A stretch of DNA of 64,000 bases from Lagopus muta (taxonomy: Eukaryota; Chordata; Aves; Galliformes; Phasianidae). Positions 29,001 through 41,000 of the stretch are shown in pieces. Both the position numbers and the translations under genes were made by a program. Under the pieces are notes generated by a model, which searched no databases, had not been told where the DNA came from, and was given only the letters and a program-made list of their open reading frames with translations. The DNA is taken from NCBI RefSeq assembly GCF_023343835.1, contig NC_064447.1, positions 1,984,001 to 2,048,000 on the forward strand. Reading direction: 5' to 3'. Position 1 is the stretch's first letter. Each line of letters opens with the position of its first letter.

Positions 29001-32000
29001 CAAAGCTCATCCAGCTCCAACCCTGCTGTGTGCAGGTCACCAACCAGCAGCCCAGGCTGCCCAGAGCCACATCCAGCCTGGCCTTGAATGCCTGCAGGGC
29101 TGGGGCATCCACAGCCTCCTTGGGCAACCTGTGCCAGTGCCTCACCACCCTCTGGGGGAAAAACTTCCTCCTCATATCCAACCTAAACCTCCCCTGTCTC
29201 AGTTTAAAACCATTCACTTCCTTTGTCTCCACTGTTGATTTCAAGAGCTCCAGGGACAAATTATTGCTAGCTGTAGCATTTGGAAGTCCTAATGCTTCCC
29301 ATGCTGGCTGGTTTACTAGCTACACAAGCCTGTATTCCCACCACAGGCAATGAATTGGAAGAACAGACAATTAAAAGAAAGCTCTGGAAGAGTAAAACTG
29401 CTCCTCAAATTCATGCTTGCTGTGCATAGAAGCAACCAATGTGTTTCACACAAAGCTAAGGCCAAAACGCAAAATGATTCTGACTATCATGCCAGAGGAC
29501 ACGTGTGATGGGCCAGGCTCCATCATCTGCCCCACGCCATCACAGAGCTTGTGGGTACATGAGCATCTTTGAGCTCACTGCTCAGCTTCTCCTAACCAAC
29601 ACGCAGCGCCTTGTTAGAAGCAGAAGGAATAAAACAGCCTCTTGCTTATGGACCAGGAAATTAGTTGGACTTGCAAAATCCCTCATAAGGGAAGAGGCCA
29701 CAGTGATGCCTGCAGCGCTGGTGGCAGCTCAGCACATCACCTGCACAAACAGGAGCAGTTTCCTATTGCAGATCTCCAGGCGCTTCCGTGAGACTTCGGA
29801 TTTCCGTAACTGGCCATCAGCCAGGGACAGCTGTCTTTTCAGCTCCAGGATGTCCTCCTGTCCAAGAGAGAAAGGTGATGAGGACACTCCAGCCCCAGCT
29901 TTTGGAAATGCCAGCTTATGGCATTTGCTATGAAGAGAAAGCCACAGTTCTCTTGGAATGGACAGTGGGAACGGTACAGAAAACAGTGCACACCCAGAGG
30001 CAGCGCTGGCCTTGTAGAATACAGCAAGTAATGTACATATGCTACCATGATTTTCTCCTTTATAAGGAGGGGGTGGAACCTCCAGAGAAGGATCTGGAGT
30101 GTTGTTCAGTCCTGTCTGTGTGCGTCTGTATTCCCAGGCTCAGGAGTTTCATTACCTCTATCTCAGAGGCGTGTTTTGCTTTCTTCCCTGCCAGCTGCAT
30201 CTTCAGTTCTGCAATTTCAGCTTCCAGCAAGTGGATCACTTCCTCATAGTCCTGCTCTGCACTGTGTGCCTGTCTCTGCACCACCTCGGCCATCTGCAGC
30301 TTGCTGTGCAGCGTCCGGTTCTCCGAAAGGAAGCCCAGGGCTTTCTGGAAGCAGTGAGAAGCAATGTGAATGCACTGCATCCCCTTTCTGGGTCAGGGAC
30401 AACCTGAGGGTGCTTATGTTAAAAAGAATAAAGAAGAAAAAAAAAAACAAACCAACATTTTGTGCCACATCCAATGAGCCAGCTCTTCACTCACCTGGTT
30501 CAGCCTCTGGAGCTCATCTTCCATTGACTTCTTACTGTTCTCCACCTCTTTCAGGAGAGACTAAGGGAAATATTTTCACCAGATTAGAAGCAGCAAGTGG
30601 TAGGACATCCTCTAAAAGGGATCCTGGTCTTTTAGGAGGAGAGGAGAGGAGAGGAGAGGAGAGGAGAGGAGAGGAGAGGAGAGGAGAGGAGAGGTGTTTG
30701 GGGTCTATATGGAGGAGAGGTCCCACCTTCAGCCTTCGGACTTCTTGTCGCAGGTCAGTCATCTCCAGCTGCAGTTGCTCCATCTCCTCATTGCCGTTAC
30801 AGCTGAGTGAGTCAAGGGTCTGCAGGCAGAGGGCAGAGGACAGGCAGCTTTAGGCACCACTCAATCAAAACCAGCAAGTTGTGTTGCAGGTGCATTGCTT
30901 TCCACCCCTAGAATAGCTATAAATTGAACTAATATGGAAAAGGAGATGGCATTTGTAGGAAGAAGATCAAAAGGAACACTAAATAATTCAACTGAAGGCT
31001 TCCCCTCCATCCCAGTATTTGAGTCTCTGATCCCTGACAGACACAGAGTAGCTGTTCTACAGTGAATTTTCACTTTGAGCCAAGCAAAATGAGTTGGAAT
31101 GCATTAATTAAGGCTGGTTTTCCTTCTGCATCACTATGACTGACACAGGCTGCTGCTTTCACATCACCCCATAGGAGCTGTTGTTTCTTTATTAAAAGAG
31201 ATGAGCCTGCTACACAGTTTCATGGAATTTGATCACAGAATCACAGAATGCCCTGGGTTGCAAAGGACCACAATAATCACCCAGCTCCAACTCCCTGCTG
31301 TGTGCAGGTCTCCAACCAGCAGCCCAGGCTGCCCAGAGCCACATCCAGCCTGGCCTTGAATGCCTGCAGGGATGGGGCATCCACAGCCTCCTTGGGCAAC
31401 CTGTTCCAGTGCCTCACCACCCTCTGGGGGAAAAACTTCCTCCTCATATCCAACCTAAACTTCCCCTGTCTCAGTTTAAAACCATTCCCCCTTGTCCTAT
31501 CACTACCCACCCATTTGAACAGCCATTCCCCCTCCTGTTTATACGCTCCCTTCAATCATTGGAAGGCCACAGTGACGTCTCCCTGGAGCCTTCTCCTTTC
31601 CATGCTAAAGAACCACGGTATGGTTTGGTTTGGAAAGGACCTCACAGCTCATACAGCCCCATCCCCTGCCATGGGCACATTCACCTCCCATAGATTAGGC
31701 TGCTCAGTTCCTCATCCATGGCCATGGACACCTCCAGGAATGGGGCACCCACAGCTTTCTGGTCAGCAGTGCCAGCATCTCACCACCCTCTAGGCCAAGA
31801 ATATCCTCCTAATACCCGACCTAAATCTTCCACACCCAGCCCTGCACAGCCTCACATCAGCTCCTCAGGAGCAGGGCTGAAGGACACGCACTGACCGGGG
31901 AGTGGAACGCTGACGTATCCAGCAGGCTGGCCACCTCATGCTGCGTGAAGAGCACAGAGCTGGAGTCCAGGCCAGCCTCATCCAGCTCGTCCTGCATCAC

Positions 32001-35000
32001 ATCCCTGAGTGCTTGGAGGAGATCTGAGGCAAAAAGGCAGGAGACAAATGCAAGAGCTTGGGGAAACCCATTGGCTGCCAAGAGCGGGTTTAGAAACACT
32101 TATAAAAATACATATCCTGAATATATATATAATTTAGAATCATTTGTTGGAACACCGTGGTTCTCAGAGTTCCAAACATTTGAACCCAAAGCAGCATTTC
32201 CCTGCCCCACATCATCCACATGCCTGCTGGTGTTCCTCCAGCCTAAGCAATGCAATCCAGATTGATGGCTTCAGCACTTGGGAGAAGCATCGTATTGATG
32301 GGTGTGAACACCAAGATTTGGTCTGCAGTCAGGTGCAGTGGGGAGGAGGCACCTTTGGTGTCTGCTACTCGTTATAACTGCTTTCAGGCTACATCAGGGC
32401 TCAAATGAGTGTTTCTGCCCAGCCTGCTGCCTTCCAACAGCTGTTTCTCTCCTCTTTCAGCCATCACCAAGGCTGCACAGATACTAAAAGCCCACGGGGA
32501 GCTGCCTGCTCACCTCCATAGGCCACCGTCCCCTGCGAGTCCGTGGTCAGGCTCTGCCGCAGCTGCCTCTTCTTCTCCTCTGTCACCTCCAGGCCGAGGT
32601 ACTGCAGAACCTGCCTCAGGAGCAGCAAGCACTTAATAGAAAAATACTAAATAGAAAGAATGGTTTGAAACATGTGCTGGGAGCACACGGTGCTGGGTTT
32701 CTCCTGGAAGTGGCTCCAGGCACCAGCTGCTGCGGGAGCAGGGTTGGGCTGGATTTCCAGTCTCTCCTTTCCTACAGCTGCACAGCAATGCCTGTTCCAG
32801 GAGATACATTCACGACTCTCCAAGAGCATTTTATGCAGATGGCAAACAGATTTGCAGCTATTTAATGGGCAGGAGCTTTATTAAATGCTTGGAGTTCTTT
32901 CTCTTGCAGCCTGAACCGTGCTTGGGATTGAGAGAATAAAAACTATTCACAGCATATTTCCTGAGGCAAGAGGAGACATTCAAATACTTTCCCTCTTCAC
33001 TGCACCTATTGCTCTCATTACGAGGATGCTCCTGCAGATATTTATCAACCCAAGCCCTGGGCACTGCACAGAGGTGGCTAAACCTGTGCAAACACCACTT
33101 TGGTGCCAGAGGCAACAACTAAAAGGCTTTAAAAGACAAATTCCAGCTCAATTGAGAAGCTGGGAATGAGCTGGGATTGAAGTTAAAGCTGCACCCTTGT
33201 CTCCTGCTGAAGGGTCCCACACTCCTCGTGGGTGCCCCCACCGTGTCCTGGTGTGCACAGTGTGCACCCCTACCAGAGCTACAGCAGCCACCTCTTCCAG
33301 CAACGGATTCTGGAAGGGGATGCCAAGCACCCGAGCTCCTCGTGTTGTAGAGTCTGGTTTACAGGCAAGGGCAATCCTAAATCCCTGTCTCAGAGAACAG
33401 GAGGTGGGATAGAGGAGAGGATGGGATGGAGGAAAAGGGGATAGGGGAGAGGATTGAGTATGGAATGGGATAGAATGGGATGGGTTGGGGGAGAGGATAG
33501 GGGTTAGAGGGTAGGACAAAGGGTAGGATAGAGGATAGGATAGGACAGAACAGAGGACAGAGGATAAAGGTAAGGATGGAATGGGATGGGGAGAGAATAG
33601 GGGATAGGATAGAGGAAAGGAAGAGGCAGAGCATAGAATAGGACAGAATAGAGGATAAGGAATAGGATAGAGGATGGGATGGAACAGGATGGGATATGGT
33701 GGGATGGGAGAGAGAATAGGAGATAGGATAGAGGATAGGAAGGGACAGAGCATAGAATAGGACAGAATAGAGAACAGAGGATAAGGGATAGGATAGAGGA
33801 TGGGATGGGAGAGAGAATAGGGGATAGGACAGGGGACGGAGGGCAGAGGATAGGATAGGGACTAGAAGAGAAGAAGGGAGAGGAGGAGAACTGTGGGTTT
33901 AGGGTAACTCAGCAGCCCGTGTGCGGGCAGGAGCCCCGCGCTGCCGGGCGGTGGCAGCAGATGTTCGCCGGAGCCCCGCACTGCTGAGCTCTCCCGCACT
34001 GCTCCTGAAAAAGCAGTGCCCAGAGGGGAAAAAGAGGCACCTGCACCCCAAAACCAGAGCGGGGAGCACGGCCTCCACGACAGACAGCGACAGACAGCCG
34101 AGGGAAGGCATTGCTGGGGGCTCTGGGGCTGCGTGCAGCACTGGGAGGGGGCCCAGAAGAACCAAAGTTCTTCCAGCCCCTCTGGGCACACAGCTGGGAT
34201 GCTCAGCGCTCCCTGCTCTCCCTTTGCAGCTCCTAGAGCTGGACACAACCTCCAGCAAACTCAACTGAAGAGTCGAGATGCAGGGCTTTTCCAGAATCTT
34301 CAGTAATGATCGGATTGATTAATTGCAGCACGTGAGCAGAGCAATGGCACCATGGAAATCAGCACTTTGAGCTCCGTGTACCTGGGCTGCTGCTGTCCCT
34401 GGAGGGTTCAGGTGAGAGCAGAGGGGACTAAGGCTGCAGCAGCCTTTGTGCAGGATGGTGTGTGCTGCTTAGAGCACTGATCAGGCACAGCAGCTTTATT
34501 CTGTGCAAACAGCCAGGCTGATTCCCTACAATCATTTCTATTCCATTTTGCCATTTTTAATCCCTCTGGAAAGCAAGTGACACAGTGACCTCAATGCTAA
34601 CACCTGGTGCAGCCCTCCCATGCCCAAATGCAATATCAATGCAAAAGGGAAAGCTCTCAAACCATTCCCAGCTCAGCACCAAGTTTTGCTGCGTCTGCTC
34701 TCAGCTCAGGGCCAGATTCCTGCAGCAGCATCCCAGGCAGCGTGCAGATCACCCACCCACCCTTAATTAGTATTCAGCATAGGGAGGGACTGGTGGCACA
34801 TCCATGGGTGTTTTTCTGCACAGAGCACCCCAGGAGGACGGGGAGGAGATGTCACTTTGGGACCATGCACTCACCAGCTCCAGCTTGCCATCCTTGAGGC
34901 GAATGTGGGGATCCAGTGCTACTTTGGGTTTGGAGCCTGTGGCTGCTCTCAGGCTGGGGGCTGAGCAGGGTGCTGAAACACCAAGGGGAAATGTTAATGG

Positions 35001-38000
35001 AAGGGGGCTTGGGTAGAGGAAAGAAGTGCCTGCAAAGCACCGTTCAGGTTATATAAAGTAGAATGTGCATGCAGCAGAACACAACTGAAGAGCAGGATTT
35101 GTTAAATGTGGTCCCAGGCACCGGGGGGGATGGCAAACCCCTACTAAATGTGGGCTTCCTCATGGTTTAAAATGGGATGCTCTACCTGAGGACCACAGAC
35201 TGCCAAAATGCCACTGAGGAACTTTCCAGCCATAAGTTTTTGGATTCCTGGGGTCTGTAATTGTGGTGATATGTTTAAAAGAAGAAATAAATCTACCTGG
35301 ATCTTGTCTAGGCTAATTGGTTAAGCAAAACCAAAAGCTAAGGAGCAAAGTTGTATGATTGGAAGCCTTGGCTTTTCACAACTCTCATGGGATTAAGCAA
35401 TGTGGGAAAATACCAATGCAAGACTTCTTCTCTCCCCAAGACTGCAAAAAGCCTTGGGCTCCTTTCCCAGGCTGCCCAGGCAGGATGTTGGGGTGGGAGC
35501 TGCATGCACTGCAGCTGAAACGTTCCTGTGAGAGGAGAAAAGGCAGCAGCTGTGCAGGTTGGAGCTACCTCAAGTTGGAGAGAACCCTCTGCTGACAGCT
35601 GGCTGCTCCCTGCAGGTGCCGTTACCAAAGCACAGCAGTGATACAGGGCCCAGGTAACACTGCCATGGCACTTGTGCTTCTCCATCCCTGGGGAAACCCC
35701 ACAATTAACCCTGGGAGAAGCTCAGGGTGGCTCTGCTCATCCTACAGCATGGCAATCCCTCATCGTGCCAGCAGCACGGGATTCTCCCAGGGACCAATTC
35801 TTCTTTCCTGCCTGAGATCTGCTTTACAGCCTGGGCTCCCATCCCTGGCCCAGCCCTTCAGTGATGCCCGACAGGCACACACACCTCATCCTAATCCCAG
35901 GATTCATCTGCTCTGCTAATGGCAGCAGCTGGGAAGCAGGAAGATGTAACACATGGGGATTGGCCACCTGCACTTCACTCCCCAAGTTCAAGGGCAGAGC
36001 TGTTACCTCTGAGCATGGCTGATCAGGATTAGCTCAGCGAGGCTCTGCTGTCAGCTCTGGACATGCGGATATCCAGGGCGTCTGCTGGTCTCCCACCTCC
36101 AGGCAGTCCTGTCCTGGGCTCTGAGCATGGCTTGCTGCTCTTTCAAAGCCACTTGTCTGCTTTCATGGGTGACAACACCAACACAAAGCCTTCCTGGCAC
36201 TCGGCATGAAGCAAACGTGTAATAAAATCCCCCAGCTAAGGCAGGAAGCAATTAGGTCATTGCTATTTTGCTGGATTGCCTCCATGGCCTGGGGAGGTTT
36301 TCTCCCCATCACGGAAAGCAATGCCTGCTGGTTGTGGCCACACAAAAGCCTCTCTGAAACCAAGATTGTGCCTGCTCGGGACTCACTGCCATGGTAACAA
36401 AGCCCACCTTTCCGGGCAGAAGTAACCTCTGAACCACAAGAATATATGGGATCTTGTGAAAGTAATCTCCCCAGACCCAGAATCATTTGAGCTTTCCTGT
36501 GATTCCTTTATGGAAAGGTGAATCTGCATGGGGATCTGAGCTCAGCCCCCCACTGCCAGCCCCCTGGGGACAGCATGGGGCTGTGCCACCAGGTTACCAG
36601 CTCACAGAGGGCTCAGAGCATGGGGAGCATGACAAAGTAAGCAAAAATAAAGCTTGGACATAAGAGAAACCTGACAATCTCATCTAGAAGCAACTTTGAT
36701 TTGAACACCTGAGAGCAACCTGAATGCCTGCACAGTGTTGGGGACTGCCATCTGCAGTGCAACTTTGTGGAACTCGCCTTTTTGCTGTGCTGTGTCTCCA
36801 TGTATCAACTCTTTGTTCATTCCCATCAGAAGGGAATGCTGCCTGCAAGGATCTTTTTCACCTGGGCAAAGGTGCTGCTGCAAACAAACCCATGGGACAA
36901 GCACTGACTTCTGTTGCCTGTAGGAGACAGCACTCCTCCAAACCTCTTAGAAAAGACTTTTGCTATTGTGGATAATAAATCAATATGGGCATAACCACCT
37001 TCCCTATGTCCTATTGGGATGAGTGTCATTATCACAACATCAGATTCCACTACAGCAATATAATTATTGCTGTAGAAATGAATCTCATTGTCCTCAGCAC
37101 CGAGGAGCCACAGCTGTGCTTGGGACCAACGCAGACCCAATGAGGAGCAGGACTCTTACCTGAGACAGTGAGCTCTGGTGGGCAGATATCTGGTGACAAA
37201 GAAGGCACAGGAAAATGGTTTTCATGTCTACTCTAGAAAAAGAAGACAAAGAAGGCATAGAAAATCGCTGAGCATAATCTGGTGGTGTAAACAGAGAGCA
37301 GAGGAGCTCAGGAGAGAGCAACCCAGCTGTCCCTGAGCCATCCCAAAGTATCTGCACACAGAAAATGTGAGTTCATCGTTTCTCTAACTGCAATTGAGAG
37401 CTGAGGATGAATTTGGCCTGCTGAGCTTTCTCCATAGGGGTTCTCCTTAAGCCTCTGCACTCAGGACACCAGTGAGGTCCTCATTCTGACCGTGCTCACC
37501 CCAAACATAACTCAGACCGATGTGACAGGAAGCAGAGATGTGTGCCCACCCTTTCTCAAGTAGCAGCTCGTGGGCTGAAGCCTGAGGATGAAGGGAAAGG
37601 AGCCACAGCCCAGCTGAGCTGAGACTTCATTAGGAGTTCCATCTTTTAGCAACAAAGTGAGGAAAGGAGAAATTTAATTCCAGCCAGCAGTTTATTTCAC
37701 ATACACAGAGAATTACACAAGCTGAATGATAAAGGATCTCTCCATACTACTCAGCTGTGTATATTTAGGCTAAGGCTGGCTTTCATAAGCAAGTCTGCAG
37801 CTTGGCACAGCCAAAGGCAACATGTGCTTGGCATTCTTGCAAGTCTGTGTCTCCACAGGGTCCGGAAAAGAGAACCTTTTGGGAATGATGCTCATACAAA
37901 AGGAAACACCATCCAGTCTTCTCTTATGGCGTTAGAGGTGGAAAAGGGCGGGCGACACACCAGGCATTGCAACAATCCAGGAAAGGAATGCTAACTGCAC

Positions 38001-41000
38001 ACAGCCCAGCCACAGGCCTAAATTATCGTGGGGGTTGCATGTTTCAATCCTGTATCACTGTGCGCAGCTCCAGCCCTCACCTCTGCAAACACAGCAGAGA
38101 GCAAGGAAGCGTGAGCCTGTCTTATCATTAGGCTGGCAAGGAGTAGACATGGGCTGCTTAGGAATGCTACAGGTTCATCCTCATCAGAGGTCTTTAAGAA
38201 CAAAGAGTTGTTGCTGCCTTAGGAAGGAAACTAGATCAAACCAACTCTCGTAATCCCTTCCAGCCCTATGGCTGCTGGGGAATGAGATGCAGGTTGCTAT
38301 CCAGGTCGTATTGTTTTTTAAACCTGAGACTCCTGAAACAGGATGGAGGCTCTGGAGACAAAGCTCCTGTCATTTGCCCTAAACCCAAGACAGAAGACAC
38401 AATATTTCAGCTTTAAAATACCCGATTGCAAAACAGAGCCGTATACGCCAATGCTACAGGCTGTGCACGGTCCAGGAATAATAGTATAACGTCCCCAAAA
38501 AAGGGGCCTTTTTGATGAAAGGAAGATCACAGGACTGTGGTTTGTGGTCTCAGACCTGAATGTTCAGCCTACCTCTGGGGACCTCACGTGGACCTTCAGT
38601 CTGCAGGAGCTCAGCCCATTTCCCACAGCCTTTGGTGGTGGCGATGGGATGCTGTTATGAGCTGACAGTCCGGGATGTAACCGTCCCCTTCCAGGAATAA
38701 AGGCCACTTCTGTGTTTCCCTCATGTCTGAAATGAACAACAAATAGAGAAATATTTCAAGAATGAATAAAGTATGGCTGAAATTTGTAGAACTTTTGTGC
38801 CCGTGTTTCTTTCTCCAGGCCAATCTCACTTAAGCCAATGGAATCCACGCCAGTGTGGTGGGATCTCCACCAGCTGGGTTGTTTGTTGGGGCTGAAGTTC
38901 TATAGAGCAACCCTGTTGGGCAGTGATGGGGGATATTGCACTGGCAAGGTCTGTGTTACACTTTGGGTGGTCCAGGCTGTCAACATTTCTTTTACCACAG
39001 CAACCTTGAAGTGCCATTCAAACAAAAAGAGCATCCTGCTTCCTGAAGCCAAAGGTTGGCAGGACATTGTTTCTCCCCAGGACTGTTACACTGTGATGAT
39101 AACAGGAGATGTACTGCATGCCTACCTGAATTTGGCTTTTGCAATAATTTTTCTGGCCTCTTCCAGTGTGCTGCCCACCAAAGAATCTCTGTTGATAGCA
39201 ATGAGTTGGTCACCGGGTCGGAGCCGACCGTCCTAAACAAAGAGAAAGAGCACTGGGAAAGAATGTCCCTCTGCCCAACTCCTTCTCCTGCAATACAAAT
39301 CTCCATTAGTCCGTGCCATGCATTATTCATCCCTCTGTTTCAGAACAGCTGGAGCTTCTAGAAGTCATCATTCAAAGGCACTGAGGGTTCCTACACTGAC
39401 TTACCTTGTAGCAGTCACCATCTGGTGTAAGTTCTTGGACGTAAACCATGGGACCATCGGGCCTGTTGGCTCCACCACTGACCGTCAGCCCTAAGCCAGA
39501 GGACTTTGCTATAGAAATGCTCTGGATTCCTGATTCAGTGGAGTAGCTGCAAGGCAGAGAGGTTAGCGAGTGACTCGAGGTGACCTGGTTTATTTCCCCA
39601 CGTCTCTAGACAAACTCTGCCTGGTTTTCTTTACGCATAGGGTCCTCCCAACTTCTCCTGATCTTTTCTGCCTCCGCATCTCTTTATCATAGAATCATAG
39701 AACAGCCTGGATTGAAAAGGACCACAGTGATCATCCAGTTCCAACCCCCTGCTATGTGCAGGGCCGCCAACCAGCAGCCCAGGCTGCCCAGAGCCACATC
39801 CAGCCTGGCCTCAAGTGCATCCAGGGATGGGGCATCCATCCACCCTGCATGTAAGGGAGGAGGTGATGACTCCAGTTTCTCAGCAGACACTGTTTATCAT
39901 TAGGAAGATAATTGCCTTGCCTAATCCTGAACATGGGGAATACCTGTTTTCATTTAAAGAAATGTGCTTTTAAAGACAGAAGAAACTAAGGGCTTAGCTA
40001 GTATAGATTTGGCACCCTTGTGCCCAAAGCACACAAAGAATTAATGAGGTTATCATTCAAAATCCAACCTAAATTACCAGACAGGTTAGCTAACTACTAA
40101 ACATCCATAGCAGGAGTCACAGTGAAGCTCACAGCTGACTTGATATCTCAGCCAAGTTTGGCCTCAAAGCCTTGCAAGGTGCCCTGAGAATCAGGCTCTC
40201 AAACACCTCCGCAGCAATAACAGCCACACAGTAAGAGTGCTTAGGAACCCCACAGTGTGCTGCTGTGCTCTGGGCCAACAGCAATCCGTGCCTCAATGCA
40301 CCACGCACCTTAAAATACAAAAAATCACTGTCCTAAGAAATGCAGAACCCCCAGAGGGGGTTAATGGAGGAGGGAAGATGCCTGCTTTATCCAAACCAGC
40401 TGCCAAGGAGATGAGCTGGCCTCTCCTCTGAAAGGGTCTCTCACTCTGTGCAAGCAGCTTAAACCTCTGGTGCCAAATATTTGTGCTCTGCAAATCCCTA
40501 ATAAAGGGCTGATATTTAGCAAGAGGATTTACTGGTTCTGCAGCAAAGCCTGATTCTCTGCAGCAGCAACTCGACTTGTTTACAGTGTCAAAGGAAGAGG
40601 AGCTGTGGGCCCTGGGGACGAGAGGTCCCAATTCCAGCACTGCTGACACCCTTCATGTTGCGCGTCTCTCAAAGGTCAACCCCACGCACCCTGGAGAGGA
40701 GACTCGGCCAAAAACAAGCTCTGCCTGCCCAAACCTCTGACCCTGCGAAATATGAAAGGGCCAGATGACCACATGAAAACACACACTCCAGGAAACGCTC
40801 CCAAGGCCAAAGGACGAGGTGTCTGCAGTTGGCCACGGCTCACGGCAGCGCGCAATGCTCTCGTTGCGCCGTGTCGGTGTGCCAGGAGCAGGACAGTGGG
40901 AAATGTGCTCTTCAGGCACCTCCTGATGGTACTGGGGGCCTCACAGAGGTGCTCAGTGGGGTTTGGGGAGGCAGTGGGTACCATCCTCATGGTTGGTGGG

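Noticed and set aside
30047..30853. 268-codon plus-strand open frame
   Set aside because: It runs antisense across three coiled-coil exons and a microsatellite; the minus strand carries the real coding signal.
31248..31793. 181-codon plus-strand open frame
   Set aside because: It is antisense translation of two adjoining CR1 fragments.
33148..33753. 201-codon open frame on the minus strand
   Set aside because: It is mostly translated GGATA minisatellite (repeating [13 protein letters not shown] peptide).
37233..37365. Upstream extension of exon 12 (minus-strand peptide [20 protein letters not shown])
   Set aside because: Its frame does not lead into the supported exon 12 frame, and a strong TTTTTCTAG acceptor lies between them; it is better read as intron.
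38180..38275. Possible CR1 tail (CCCTTCCAGCCCTATG)
   Set aside because: Too short and diverged to call with confidence.
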